DNA from: Loktanella sp. D2R18
GTDB lineage: Bacteria; Pseudomonadota; Alphaproteobacteria; Rhodobacterales; Rhodobacteraceae
DNA length: 64,000 nucleotides
Assembly (NCBI RefSeq): GCF_003318235.1
Contig: NZ_QOCG01000013.1
Location: 1-64,000, forward strand
Reading direction: 5' to 3'
The position numbers and the translations under genes are program-made. Positions 9,502 to 18,330 of this stretch are shown here, piece after piece. The notes under the pieces were generated by a model. That model searched no databases. It had not been told where the DNA came from and saw nothing but the letters and a program-made list of their open reading frames with translations. The stretch's first letter is position 1; each line of letters starts with the position of its first letter.

Positions 9502-10438
9502 TACGACCATGACCGCTGTCGAAAAACCCCGCAACCAGTGGCTTGATGTCTGGGCACAATTCCGCACCCATAAAGGCGCTGTCGCCGGGCTTTTATTTTT
9601 GGTGTTCATCACCCTCTTCGTGACCGTGGGTCCCGTGATTTGGGACGTGGATCCCGGTAAGCTCAACATCCGCAACAAGGATGTGCGCCCCATCTATATG
9701 GCGATATTTGATAGCAATGCTAAGGTCAGCTGGGGCAGTCCAATGGGCACTGATAACCTTGGGCGGGATATCATGGCGAACATCATGGCCGGTGGGCGCG
9801 TGTCGCTCGCTGTGGGTTGGACTGCGATGGTCTTGGCCGTGTTTATCGGCACCCTGATTGGCGTGCTTGCGGGCTACTTCAAACGCTTAGACGGGCTGCT
9901 GATGCGGTTTACCGATCTTGTGCTGGCACTGCCGCTGCTACCGCTGTTGCTGGTCATGATGCTTTTGTTCCGCGATCCGCTGCGGGCGGCATTTGGACCT
10001 GAAAACGGAATCTTTATCCTCATCGTAACCGGGATCGGCATCACATCATGGATGCAAACCGCACGGATTGTACGCGGCGATGTTATGGCACTCAAAGAAC
10101 GCGAATTTGTACTGGCAGCACGGTCAATCGGAACCCCAGCACGGCGTATGATCACCCGGCACCTTTTGCCGAACGTCATGTCGCCGATCATGGTGTCTGC
10201 CACGCTTGGGCTTGCCACCGCGATCATCACAGAAAGCGCGCTGTCATTCCTTGGTCTTGGCTTCCCATCAGATTTCCCGACTTGGGGTAAAATCCTGTTT
10301 GACAGCGTCGACCGTATGACATCGTTCCCCGAACGTGTTATTTGGCCGGGGCTTGCGATCTCACTGACCGTTTTGGCTGTGAACTACATCGGTGATGGGC
10401 TGCGTGATGCGCTTGATCCGCGTATTCGCGGACAGTAA
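9494..10438 (+). CDS. Peptide ABC transporter permease (DppC-type)
   Basis: A 314-residue permease partner with an N-terminal cytoplasmic segment, a first helix (GAVAGLLFLVFITLFVTVGP), then five further helices, an EAA loop around AARSIGTPARRMITRHLLPN, and the ALSFLGLG motif typical of DppC. The ATG at 9494 is preferred over 9452 because it gives the normal N-terminus and couples to the preceding stop codon. It is the last gene of the operon and converges on the carboxymuconolactone-decarboxylase-like gene. Confidence 0.93.
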   Translation: MTDTTMTAVEKPRNQWLDVWAQFRTHKGAVAGLLFLVFITLFVTVGPVIWDVDPGKLNIRNKDVRPIYMAIFDSNAKVSWGSPMGTDNLGRDIMANIMAGGRVSLAVGWTAMVLAVFIGTLIGVLAGYFKRLDGLLMRFTDLVLALPLLPLLLVMMLLFRDPLRAAFGPENGIFILIVTGIGITSWMQTARIVRGDVMALKEREFVLAARSIGTPARRMITRHLLPNVMSPIMVSATLGLATAIITESALSFLGLGFPSDFPTWGKILFDSVDRMTSFPERVIWPGLAISLTVLAVNYIGDGLRDALDPRIRGQ

Positions 10439-10440
10439 CC

Positions 10441-10815
10441 CTATTGCTCTGCTTGGACCTCAAGCAGAGCATTCAACCCGTTGATCGCGGCAGGCATTCC
10501 GCCATAGACGGACATCTGCCAAATCACTTCAGCCATTTCCTTTTCGGTGACCCCAACAGATAGCGCATGCGCGATGTTGATCTTTAACTGCGGGGTTGTT
10601 TGCCCCCCCATCGCGGTTAGCGCGGCCACAGTACAAAGCTGACGGGTTTTTACATCTAGGCCTTCGCGGACATAGTGACGCCCATAAGCCCATTCAACCA
10701 AACTTTCGGCCATACCTGGCACCAGATGGTCATAGCGCGCGGCAAGCGTTTCTTCCAATGTCGGGTTCATCTGGGCGACATGCGCGCGGCCCTTTTCAAG
10801 TGCTGTTGTGGTCAT
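10441..10815 (-). CDS. Carboxymuconolactone decarboxylase family protein
   Basis: A 124-residue all-alpha protein of the CMD/AhpD-like superfamily, matching the gamma-carboxymuconolactone decarboxylase pattern (LCTVAALTAMGGQTTPQLKINIAHAL, then a conserved E-x-I-W-Q segment) in shorter pieces. The AhpD C-x2-C redox pair is absent, so it is not a typical peroxidase partner. No other beta-ketoadipate genes lie nearby, so a true ring-cleavage role is doubtful. It starts 2 bp after the MerR regulator gene and is almost surely co-transcribed with it. Confidence 0.85.
   Translation of the reverse strand: MTTTALEKGRAHVAQMNPTLEETLAARYDHLVPGMAESLVEWAYGRHYVREGLDVKTRQLCTVAALTAMGGQTTPQLKINIAHALSVGVTEKEMAEVIWQMSVYGGMPAAINGLNALLEVQAEQ
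10445..10471 (+). terminator. 10-bp perfect hairpin at the convergent junction
   Basis: TGCTCTGCTT (10445-10454) pairs perfectly with AAGCAGAGCA (10462-10471). It lies just past the stop of the dppC-type gene but inside the last codons of the convergent gene. It could terminate the ABC operon transcript; no strong T-run follows. Confidence 0.4.
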
Positions 10816-10816
10816 T

Positions 10817-11185
10817 TTAGTGCCCTTTCGCTTTGCGTTCCATATCGTGGTATGCGGCAACCTTGCGGTCCATCAGCGCTAATGTGTCTTGCATCAACAC
10901 AAGCTTGGCCGCAATTTTTTCGCGGTGCTGCTCAAGCATCTCGCGTCGTTCGGTTAAGGTTTCATCCCCGCGCTGGCGCAACGCGGCATAGTGGATACGG
11001 TCGGCCTGTTTCATTCCTGTTGCATTCAACTGTTCGAGAAACCTGATCCAACCAAGCACATCATCGCCATAGACACGCCGCCCGCCATCGTTGCGCATCG
11101 GCGGCGCAATCAGCCCGATTTTCTCATAAAAACGCAAAGTATCGATCGTCAGACCACTTTGCTTCGCGACATCCCCAATCAGCAT
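10817..11185 (-). CDS. MerR family transcriptional regulator
   Basis: A 122-residue regulator with an N-terminal winged helix (MLIGDVAKQSGLTIDTLRFY, residues 1-20), the conserved R-x-Y-E-K-I-G-L-I segment, and a C-terminal dimerisation coiled coil. It contains no cysteine, so it is unlikely to sense metals or thiol-reactive aldehydes through thiols as MerR, CueR or NmlR do. It is first in a two-gene unit with the CMD-family protein. Its own promoter shows the long spacer and dyad of MerR-type autoregulation. Confidence 0.92.
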   Translation of the reverse strand: MLIGDVAKQSGLTIDTLRFYEKIGLIAPPMRNDGGRRVYGDDVLGWIRFLEQLNATGMKQADRIHYAALRQRGDETLTERREMLEQHREKIAAKLVLMQDTLALMDRKVAAYHDMERKAKGH

Positions 11186-11217
11186 GACTTACTCCGCCTG
11201 TGTGTGTGATTCGTCCT

Positions 11218-11248
11218 AGCCTACTAGCTGGAGTACGCTCCAGCTCAA
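11218..11248 (-). promoter_or_regulatory. MerR-type promoter with 19-bp spacer and dyad
   Basis: On the minus strand a -35 element TTGAGC and a -10 element TAGGCT are separated by 19 bases, the over-long spacing characteristic of MerR-controlled promoters. The dyad AGCTGGAG-TACG-CTCCAGCT (11226-11245) lies between them. It reads toward the merR-type gene that starts at 11185. Confidence 0.75.
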
Positions 11249-11259
11249 GCATAAACAGA

Positions 11260-12318
11260 TCAAACGGGAATGATTTCTGACTGATGCGTAATAATGCGGT
11301 CTATTTCAGTGCGTGCATAATGGCCCAACGCGATCTGCGCGTCCCGGGCAGCGCCATCAGGCAAATCAAGATCGCCCAGCACAATGATGTTTTCATCATT
11401 CACAAGGTTGGCGGGCCCCGTGTAGTTAAAGCTGCCCAAGATCGTCAGCCCGTCATCAATCACCATCAGCTTGTGATGGATTTTACGCACACCGGTGCCC
11501 GTGCGGTTTTGATGCAGACGCACCCCGCCTGATGTCAGCGTATTCTTAGACGCCCATTTTTGGTTGGCCTGACGACGGTCCAAGACACCCGTTACAGTTA
11601 GCCCTTTTTGCTGGGCATTCACCAATGCATCATCGATCCCCGATGATTGTGAAAAAGTGAAGACTGCAAAATCGATCCGGTCTTTCGCTTTGATCATCTG
11701 CTTGATGAATTCCATCTCGGGCATATGGTCCGGGGCAAACAGCGGCTTGATCCGAATGCCCCCGACACTATGCCCTTCAAGCGGCTTGCGCGGCGTTGTC
11801 AGGCTTCGCGCTCCAAATATCCCTTGGCGTAATTGGCGAAACTCGCGCCCATATTCGCGTGCCACTTCGAGATCATGGATGACGCAGACATGGTTCAGGT
11901 TCTTTGTCACACCTGTTGTTGTGAAATTCGTTGACCCCGTAAGCACCGAGGCCTTGTCACGGATCATGAACTTTTGATGGAAGATCGCGGGGTTGTAATC
12001 CGCCTTGGCATCAACCCCCGCCCGTAAAATCCGCATGAGCAGCTCGCGGTTGATCTCTTGCACCCCCAGACTGTCGGGATCAGGGGCGTTTTTCTCTCGC
12101 AAATAGTCTTGCTCCATGATGGCCCGCACACGGACCCCACGGCGCGAAGCCGCGATCAACGCATCCGCAATGGGGCGGTGGTCCAGCTCTTGTACGCAGA
12201 CCAGAAGTTCCTTTTGCGCAGCATCGACAAATTCAATAATCGGCGCTTCAAGGCTATCAGGTCCCCCGACGGTATCAGGGCCCATATGCAGGGTGATCGG
12301 GCCAACGGCGATGGGCAT
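11260..12318 (-). CDS. Phospholipase D-like protein with two HKD motifs
   Basis: A 352-residue PLD-superfamily phosphodiesterase. It has two H-x-K-x4-D motifs, HQKFMIRD (H114, K116, D121) and HHKLMVIDD (H281, K283, D288), each followed by G-S-x-N-x-T. Two complete motifs let one chain form the active site. There is no signal peptide or transmembrane segment, so it is probably cytoplasmic. Family members act on phospholipids or nucleic acids, and sequence alone does not decide. It is a single-gene unit between a MerR and a LysR regulator. Confidence 0.85.
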   Translation of the reverse strand: MPIAVGPITLHMGPDTVGGPDSLEAPIIEFVDAAQKELLVCVQELDHRPIADALIAASRRGVRVRAIMEQDYLREKNAPDPDSLGVQEINRELLMRILRAGVDAKADYNPAIFHQKFMIRDKASVLTGSTNFTTTGVTKNLNHVCVIHDLEVAREYGREFRQLRQGIFGARSLTTPRKPLEGHSVGGIRIKPLFAPDHMPEMEFIKQMIKAKDRIDFAVFTFSQSSGIDDALVNAQQKGLTVTGVLDRRQANQKWASKNTLTSGGVRLHQNRTGTGVRKIHHKLMVIDDGLTILGSFNYTGPANLVNDENIIVLGDLDLPDGAARDAQIALGHYARTEIDRIITHQSEIIPV

Positions 12319-12408
12319 AACATGTCTCCATATCTGCGGCTGCTACGATATGGTGGGCATTCAGGGGGCGCTACGACAAGTGAGGAATTCCAGACTATAT
12401 ATGTATGG

Positions 12409-13236
12409 CTACGCGCCGTGCCGATCACAAAGAACCGCGCACATGCGATCAATCGCCCGCCGGACCTCGGGCAGGTGCCGATCATCTTGGTGCGAAACAA
12501 GCCATTGATCATGTGAAAGTTCAGGAATATCTGCGCCCCGCCGTTGCAATGTTTGCTGCGCGTCCCCGATGAATGTCGGCAACAGCGCAATGCCTTTACC
12601 CAACAAAGCGATATCAAGACTGTTGCGCGGCGCGTTCACTTCGCAAATGGCGTCGTTGCCGACCGTCTTTTCCAACCACCGGGCCGACGGGGTATCGGCC
12701 AAGACCTTAATCCACGGAATTGTTTTTTCTGTTGCCGCGTAAGGGGCGAACGAAACGCGCAGCAATTTACGCCCGGCAAGATTCGTTTCGGTTGGGCGGC
12801 GATTGCGAAAGCCGATCATAACCTCGCGGTGCGGGATGTCGCGGATTTCCTCGCCAGACAAAAAGCGTAGTTTTATGTCAGCCGGTTCGCCGATAATTTT
12901 ATCCAGTTGGTCGATCAATGCTAAGGTTGTCCAAGTTCCGGCGGACACTTTGACCAATGGGCGCGTCGTTTGATCTACAGGGTCGGTCAACCTGACGATG
13001 CGCTGTTCAACCTCATCGAGACTTTCCAATAGCTTACGCCCCTCGGACGTCAATTTGTAGCCTCTGTCATGCCTTACAAAAAGATCACGTTGAAGCGCCC
13101 GCTCGACTTCAAGCATGCGGCGCCCCAAGGTCGCGGCACTTCGCCCAGTTCGTTTTGCAGCCGCAGATAGCCCACCGGCGCGCGCGACGGCTATGAATAG
13201 ACGTAGATTTTCCCAATCCCCTCTCTTTTCATACAT
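12409..13236 (-). CDS. LysR family transcriptional regulator
   Basis: A 275-residue regulator with an N-terminal winged helix-turn-helix (about residues 9-66, NLRLFIAVARAGGLSAAAKR onward) and a shortened effector-binding domain. The total is some 20-30 residues below the usual LysR length. It is monocistronic and points away from pntB. No divergent partner starts next to its promoter, so the regulated gene cannot be proposed from position. Confidence 0.88.
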   Translation of the reverse strand: MYEKRGDWENLRLFIAVARAGGLSAAAKRTGRSAATLGRRMLEVERALQRDLFVRHDRGYKLTSEGRKLLESLDEVEQRIVRLTDPVDQTTRPLVKVSAGTWTTLALIDQLDKIIGEPADIKLRFLSGEEIRDIPHREVMIGFRNRRPTETNLAGRKLLRVSFAPYAATEKTIPWIKVLADTPSARWLEKTVGNDAICEVNAPRNSLDIALLGKGIALLPTFIGDAQQTLQRRGADIPELSHDQWLVSHQDDRHLPEVRRAIDRMCAVLCDRHGA

Positions 13237-13497
13237 GAAATGATCCCTTCAAACCATTTCATTTATATGCATCAGCCGAACACCTAGACAAGTGTCAGGT
13301 CAAACAAAGATAGGGGAATGACTTGCACACTCAACCACCCAATCTCGGGACAATCTTCGTGCCGTTTTCTTACTCCAAACAGGCGAAGGCATTGAATGAG
13401 GAAGATGCATTTATGCTGGAACATGGGGGATACCCCGCGCGGATCATCTATTTGGTCGTTATAGCCGCAACCGGCGCGCACGACGCCCTAAAACCGA
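13237..13497. other. Intergenic stretch without a convincing gene
   Basis: The stretch between the LysR gene start and the pntB terminator holds the LysR promoter region. A 63-codon open frame (13323-13514, plus strand) has no recognisable domain and runs into the terminator hairpin, so it is not called as a gene. Confidence 0.5.
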
Positions 13498-13525
13498 AAC
13501 GCCCCGCCAAATAAATGGCGGGGCG
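13491..13525 (-). terminator. Rho-independent terminator of pntAB
   Basis: TGGCGGGGCG and CGCCCCGCCA form a perfect 10-bp stem with a 6-base loop (13500-13525). Read on the minus strand after the pntB stop, it is followed by a T-rich tail TTTCGGTTT. Confidence 0.85.
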
Positions 13526-13530
13526 CAATC

Positions 13531-13556
13531 GTAGGGTGGATCTTGATCCACCCCAC
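13531..13556. repeat. Intergenic palindromic repeat, copy 2
   Basis: GGGTGGATC (13534-13542) and GATCCACCC (13545-13553) flank TT. This is the second copy of the element at 8398-8424, placed directly between the pntB stop codon and its terminator. Confidence 0.7.
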
Positions 13557-14984
13557 CTAGTCGATTTTTGGCAGCAATTCATCCAGTGACTTCTTCGCAT
13601 CACCATAGAACATCCGCGTATTGTCCTTAAAGAACAGCGGGTTTTCGATGCCCGAATAGCCAGTCCCCTGCCCGCGCTTAGAGACGAACACTTGTTTGGC
13701 TTTCCAGCATTCCAGAACCGGCATGCCTGCAATCGGGCTGTTCGGATCGTCTTGCGCCGCAGGGTTCACGATGTCGTTGGACCCGATCACGATGGCAACG
13801 TCCGTATCAGGGAAGTCATCGTTGATCTCATCCATTTCCATCACAATGTCATAAGGTACTTTGGCTTCGGCCAGCAGCACGTTCATGTGACCCGGCAAAC
13901 GCCCGGCAACAGGGTGAATGGCGAAACGCACGTTCTTACCCTGCGCGCGCAGCTTGCGCACGAGTTCAGCAACAGATGCCTGCGCCTGTGCCACGGCCAT
14001 GCCGTAACCGGGAATGATAACGATGCTGTCAGCCTCGTTCAGCGCGATGGCAACACCATCTGAATCGATCGCAACCTGTTCGCCTTCGACTTCCATCTGC
14101 GGCCCGGTCGTGCCGCCAAATCCGCCAAGGATCACCGACACAAAACTGCGGTTCATCGCCTTACACATAATGTAAGACAAGATCGCCCCAGAAGAGCCAA
14201 CCAGCGCACCCACAACGATCAGCAGATCATTGCCGAGACTGAAACCAATCGCCGCTGCGGCCCAACCAGAATAGCTGTTCAGCATGGACACAACGACAGG
14301 CATATCCGCGCCGCCAATCCCCATGATCAGATGATAACCGATAAAGAGCGCGGCCAAAGTCATCACGAAGAGCGGAAAGAAACCACCTGTGTTAAAGTAC
14401 CAAACCAGCGCAATCACAGAAAGCGCCGCAGCACCCGCATTGAGCATGTGACCGCCGGGCAATTTTGTCGCCGCTGAATCCACTTTGCCAGCCAGTTTGC
14501 CGTAAGCAATGATTGACCCGGTGAATGTCACCGCACCGATAAACACGCCCAAGAACAGTTCAACCCGCAGGATGTTGATCTCAACCGGTGACTTATGCGC
14601 AATCAAGGCCGCGAATGTGCCCAGATCTTCGCCATGGGCGCCGTGCAATACATTGCCAATCTCAAAATGCGCAATAAAGCCGACGAACACAGCTGCCAGC
14701 CCGACAAGGCTGTGCATCGCCGCAACCAGTTCAGGCATTTGGGTCATCTGTACCTTAGTGGCCAGCATATACCCGATTGCCCCACCACCCGCGATCATGA
14801 TCAGCGACAAGAGCCACAGCCCACTGCCCGGTCCGATCAATGTCGCGAATACCGCCAGCGCCATACCTGCAATGCCGTACCATACCGCGCGTTTTGCGCT
14901 TTCTTGCCCTGATAGCCCCCCAAGAGAGAGAATAAACAGGACCGCTGCGACTACATAAGCCGCTGTTGTAAATCCGAAATCCAT
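13557..14984 (-). CDS. pntB: NAD(P) transhydrogenase subunit beta
   Basis: A 475-residue membrane subunit of proton-translocating transhydrogenase, which drives NADPH formation from NADH using the proton gradient. Roughly the first 270 residues are hydrophobic helices forming the proton channel domain II. The remainder is the NADP(H)-binding domain III, with [14 protein letters not shown] as its nucleotide-binding motif and the [20 protein letters not shown] segment. It lies 16 bp after pntA and ends at a strong terminator. Length and architecture match PntB. Confidence 0.97.
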   Translation of the reverse strand: MDFGFTTAAYVVAAVLFILSLGGLSGQESAKRAVWYGIAGMALAVFATLIGPGSGLWLLSLIMIAGGGAIGYMLATKVQMTQMPELVAAMHSLVGLAAVFVGFIAHFEIGNVLHGAHGEDLGTFAALIAHKSPVEINILRVELFLGVFIGAVTFTGSIIAYGKLAGKVDSAATKLPGGHMLNAGAAALSVIALVWYFNTGGFFPLFVMTLAALFIGYHLIMGIGGADMPVVVSMLNSYSGWAAAAIGFSLGNDLLIVVGALVGSSGAILSYIMCKAMNRSFVSVILGGFGGTTGPQMEVEGEQVAIDSDGVAIALNEADSIVIIPGYGMAVAQAQASVAELVRKLRAQGKNVRFAIHPVAGRLPGHMNVLLAEAKVPYDIVMEMDEINDDFPDTDVAIVIGSNDIVNPAAQDDPNSPIAGMPVLECWKAKQVFVSKRGQGTGYSGIENPLFFKDNTRMFYGDAKKSLDELLPKID

Positions 14985-15000
14985 TTGTTCTTACTCCGCT

Positions 15001-16575
15001 TTAAGACTTTTGGAACATGGCAAGCATGCGCCGTGTCACGAGGAACCCACCAAAGATGTTGATCCCTGTCATAAAGACCGACAGCGCGGCCAATAAGATC
15101 ACAAGGAACGACCCTGATCCGATCTGCATCAACGCCCCCAAGATGATGATCGAAGAAATTGCATTGGTGACAGCCATCAACGGCGTGTGCAGCGAATGCG
15201 ACACGTTCCAAATCACTTGGAAGCCGACGAACACAGATAAAACAAACACGATAAAGTGCTGCATAAAGCTGGCGGGCGCGACAAGCCCCACACCCAACAA
15301 CAAAGCGGCACCAACCGCGATCAATGTTACTTGGTTTTTGGTCTGCGCCTTGAAATCCGCAAGCTCTTTGGCGCGAATTTCTTCGGCTGTCAGCTCTTTC
15401 GGGGCCTCTTTTTTCGGGGCGACTGCAATGGCTGCGATCTTTGGTTTGGGTGGAGGGAATGTGACCTCACCCTTGTGGGTCGCGGTTGCGCCCCGGATCA
15501 CATCGTCTTCCATATTGTGATTTGGTCGCCCGTCTTTTTCGGGGGTCAAATCCGTCATCATGTGGCGAATATTGGTCGCATAAAGTGTCGAAGACTGCGC
15601 TGCCATCCGGCTAGGGAAATCGGTATAACCAATGATGGTCACGCCGTTTTCGGTCACGATTTTTTCGTCTTTGACGGTCAGCTTACAGTTCCCACCACGT
15701 TCCGCGGCAAGGTCGATAATGACCGACCCCGGCTTCATGCTGTCGACCATATCTTTGGTCCACAGTTCCGGTGCGTCGCGTCCCGGGATCAGCGCCGTGG
15801 TGATCACAATGTCGATGTCAGGTGCGATTTCGCGGAACTTTGCCAATTGGGCCGCCGCAAATTCCGGGCTAGACACAGCGGCATAGCCACCAGTCGCCGC
15901 ACCGTCTTGTTGTTCTTCGTTGAAATCAAGGAACACAAATTCAGCGCCCATAGATTCAACTTGCTCGGCCACTTCGGGACGGACATCAAACGCATATGTC
16001 ACCGCGCCCAGCGATGTCGCCGTGCCAATTGCAGCCAGACCAGCAACGCCCGCACCAACGACCAAAACCTTGGCTGGTGGGACCTTGCCTGCGGCGGTAA
16101 TTTGCCCGGTAAAAAAGCGGCCAAAATTATTACCCGCCTCGATCACCGCACGGTAGCCCGCAATATTCGCCATGGATGACAATGCGTCCATTTTCTGGGC
16201 GCGGCTGATGCGTGGCACCATGTCCATCGCGATGACGGTCGCGCCTTTTTTGTTGGCAGCCTCCATCAATGCGGCATTTTGCGCTGGATAGAAGAACGAA
16301 ATCAACGTCTGCTCTTCGCGTAGACGTTTGACTTCGACATCTGACGGCGGCTGTACCTTGGCCACAATATCCGCAGCCTTAAACAACGCAGCGCCGGTTT
16401 TCACGACCTCTACGCCAGCGTCAACATAGGCTTGGTCAGCGAACCCAGCGGCAGAACCCGCGCCGGTTTCGATCAAACATGTATAGCCCAGCTTTTGCAG
16501 ATCCTTGGCAGAGGCCGGGGTCATCGCGACCCTATTCTCTCCCGGAAAGCTTTCTTTTGGTGTGCCGATTTTCAC
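15001..16575 (-). CDS. pntA: NAD(P) transhydrogenase subunit alpha
   Basis: A 524-residue subunit holding the NAD(H)-binding domain I and part of the membrane domain. The N-terminus [20 protein letters not shown] is typical, [15 protein letters not shown] is the dinucleotide-binding loop, and the last 110 residues contain hydrophobic helices. It is a single fused alpha chain (like E. coli), not the split PntAA/PntAB form seen in Rhodospirillum. A palindrome lies 46 bp upstream of its start. Confidence 0.97.
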   Translation of the reverse strand: MKIGTPKESFPGENRVAMTPASAKDLQKLGYTCLIETGAGSAAGFADQAYVDAGVEVVKTGAALFKAADIVAKVQPPSDVEVKRLREEQTLISFFYPAQNAALMEAANKKGATVIAMDMVPRISRAQKMDALSSMANIAGYRAVIEAGNNFGRFFTGQITAAGKVPPAKVLVVGAGVAGLAAIGTATSLGAVTYAFDVRPEVAEQVESMGAEFVFLDFNEEQQDGAATGGYAAVSSPEFAAAQLAKFREIAPDIDIVITTALIPGRDAPELWTKDMVDSMKPGSVIIDLAAERGGNCKLTVKDEKIVTENGVTIIGYTDFPSRMAAQSSTLYATNIRHMMTDLTPEKDGRPNHNMEDDVIRGATATHKGEVTFPPPKPKIAAIAVAPKKEAPKELTAEEIRAKELADFKAQTKNQVTLIAVGAALLLGVGLVAPASFMQHFIVFVLSVFVGFQVIWNVSHSLHTPLMAVTNAISSIIILGALMQIGSGSFLVILLAALSVFMTGINIFGGFLVTRRMLAMFQKS

Positions 16576-16620
16576 AGATAATCCCCTATTTTATCAGTCA
16601 GCGGTCGGCGGCTTGTTACA

Positions 16621-16638
16621 TGGTAGACTAGTATACCA
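16621..16638. promoter_or_regulatory. Imperfect palindrome upstream of pntA
   Basis: TGGTAGACTAGTATACCA is an 18-bp palindrome with one mismatched pair, centred on CTAG, in the short gap between pntA and the methyltransferase gene. Its TGGTA...TACCA ends resemble GntR-type operators. It could control pntAB; the regulator is unknown. Confidence 0.4.
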
Positions 16639-16679
16639 CAACTCCCGACCTCTGTTTTCCTTTTGTGATGCGTCCCCAA

Positions 16680-17165
16680 CTATAGCCAACGCCGTGTATT
16701 TTGGCAGTAACGTGCGAATTCCGCACGGAACTTGCGCCGCAACCTATCCTCCTCTGGAATGATAAAAAGTTGCGTTAATGTGGCCTGCAACAATCCGACC
16801 ATGACCAGCGCAATTGGCGCGTCCCAACGCAGGCAAAGCCCGGCAAGCACGAGTAAATCTCCGAGATATATTGGGTTGCGCGACCGCCGAAAAATCCCTG
16901 TGGTCACAAGCCGGCTCGCATCGCGGTGCGGCACAATCGTTGTGTGCTGCTTGCGCATTTCGACAAAGGCGAGCAACATCATGACAATCCCTGCGCCAAC
17001 AAGCAAACCACCCAGTAAATCCGGCACCGGCCCACCGAAACGCAGTGCAAGCGGCTGCACTTGTACAATGCCCCATGCAAAGATAGCCGCAAGCCCTAAC
17101 CAGACCGGGGGTATATTCATCCATTTCATGCGCTGAGTTTGCCCTGCGTGTTTTCGCTTGTCCAT
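16680..17165 (-). CDS. Isoprenylcysteine/phospholipid methyltransferase family membrane protein
   Basis: A 149- to 161-residue integral membrane protein of the ICMT/PEMT superfamily. It has about four hydrophobic helices and the C-terminal cofactor region: GIFRRSRNPIYLGDLLVLAG followed by the E-E-D-R-L-R-x-K-F segment characteristic of this family. Such enzymes methylate lipids or small hydrophobic acceptors using S-adenosylmethionine; the acceptor is unknown. An internal ATG at 17129 gives a cleaner N-terminus and could be the real start. It is divergent from the SDR gene. Confidence 0.8.
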   Translation of the reverse strand: MDKRKHAGQTQRMKWMNIPPVWLGLAAIFAWGIVQVQPLALRFGGPVPDLLGGLLVGAGIVMMLLAFVEMRKQHTTIVPHRDASRLVTTGIFRRSRNPIYLGDLLVLAGLCLRWDAPIALVMVGLLQATLTQLFIIPEEDRLRRKFRAEFARYCQNTRRWL

Positions 17166-17205
17166 CTCTCATCAACAGATACGCTGGGTCAAAACGGAGG
17201 TCATT

Positions 17206-17970
17206 TTGACACACCAAGGAAAACATGCGCTTGTAACGGGTGGCGGCACCGGCATTGGGGCAGCAATTGCGGTCGCACTGGCGCAGGCCGGGGCCAAGGT
17301 CACGATTACAGGACGCCGCGAAGGCCCGTTAAACGATCTTGCTGCAAGCAACCCGCAACTGCATCCGCTTGTTATGGACGTCAACAACGAAGCATCCGTG
17401 CGCGACGGAATCGCAGAAGCGGCCATGGCGCGTGGCCCCGTCCAAATTTGCGTCGCCAATGCAGGCATCGCAACGGCCCAATCGTTTGCCAAAACCAGCA
17501 TGGCAGACTGGCGCAACATCATGTCCACCAATCTCGACGGCGTATTTTTAACCTTGCAAGCCGCGCTGAAAACCCTACCAGACGGCATGCCTGGGCGTAT
17601 GATTGGTGTCAGTTCAATCGCTGGGGTGCGTGGGCTTAAGAATGGCGTCACCTACACGGCCAGCAAGCACGGGGTGATCGGCCTGATGCGTGGGTTGTCC
17701 GAGGAATATATGGGCGGACCAGTCACGTTTAACGCGCTGTGCCCCGGTTACGTCGACACAGACATCGTGCGTGACCAAATCATTGGCATGCAAGAAAAAT
17801 TCGACATGACAAAAGACGCGGCAACCGCTATTTTTTCCGCTGGAAACCGTCACAACACTTTGCTTGGGGTGGATGAAATCGCCGCAGGTGCGCTATGGCT
17901 GTGTAGCGAAGGTGCGCGGAGTGTTAACGGGCAAACACTTGAAATTTCGGGCGGTCAAACCTGCCCGTAG
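17206..17970 (+). CDS. Short-chain dehydrogenase/reductase
   Basis: A 254-residue NAD(P)-dependent oxidoreductase. The cofactor motif TGGGTGIG lies at residues 11-18, NAG at about 86-88, the catalytic serine in VSSIAG, and Y-x3-K in YTASK. The TTG start at 17206 is chosen because GGAGG sits 5 bases upstream and the protein then begins right before the Rossmann fold; an ATG at 17158 would add 16 unlike residues. It leads an operon with a DUF1304 protein and kynureninase. The substrate is unknown, although linkage to kynurenine breakdown is suggestive. Confidence 0.9.
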   Translation: MTHQGKHALVTGGGTGIGAAIAVALAQAGAKVTITGRREGPLNDLAASNPQLHPLVMDVNNEASVRDGIAEAAMARGPVQICVANAGIATAQSFAKTSMADWRNIMSTNLDGVFLTLQAALKTLPDGMPGRMIGVSSIAGVRGLKNGVTYTASKHGVIGLMRGLSEEYMGGPVTFNALCPGYVDTDIVRDQIIGMQEKFDMTKDAATAIFSAGNRHNTLLGVDEIAAGALWLCSEGARSVNGQTLEISGGQTCP

Positions 17971-17982
17971 AAGGATAATACA

Positions 17983-18330
17983 ATGCTATCAACAATTCTC
18001 GTACTGATCGTGGCCTTGATCCACGTCTACATTGCCGTTCTTGAAATCAAGTTTTGGGATAAACCGCGTGGTTTGCGTGTGTTTGGTCTTTCACAAGAAT
18101 TAGCGACCCAAACGACAACCCTTGCGATCAACCAAGGTCTTTATAATCTATTCTTGGTGGCGGGTATTCTTGTTGGGGTGGCGTTTGGGATGCCCCAACT
18201 CACACTTTTCAGCGTCGTATGCGTGCTTGTTGCGGGTATCGTCGGGTTTGCGACGGGCATTAAATCTGCGCTTTATGCGCAATCGATCCCAGCCGCATTG
18301 GCCTTATTGGCGATGGCCGCGCACCTATGA
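17983..18330 (+). CDS. DUF1304 family membrane protein
   Basis: A 115-residue protein with four predicted hydrophobic helices covering nearly the whole chain. It matches the DUF1304 family in its early helix with H-V-Y-I-A-V-L-E-I-K-F-W and the following F-G-L-S segment. The function of the family is unknown. It starts 12 bp after the SDR gene and overlaps the kynureninase gene by 4 bp (ATGA), so all three are translated from one message. Confidence 0.88.
   Translation: MLSTILVLIVALIHVYIAVLEIKFWDKPRGLRVFGLSQELATQTTTLAINQGLYNLFLVAGILVGVAFGMPQLTLFSVVCVLVAGIVGFATGIKSALYAQSIPAALALLAMAAHL

Noticed and set aside
13323..13514. 63-codon open frame between the LysR gene and pntB
   Set aside because: No recognisable domain, weak start context, and the end lies in the terminator hairpin of pntAB.
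15256..16179. 307-codon open frame antisense to pntA
   Set aside because: Shadow of a well-supported gene; low-complexity histidine- and arginine-rich translation.
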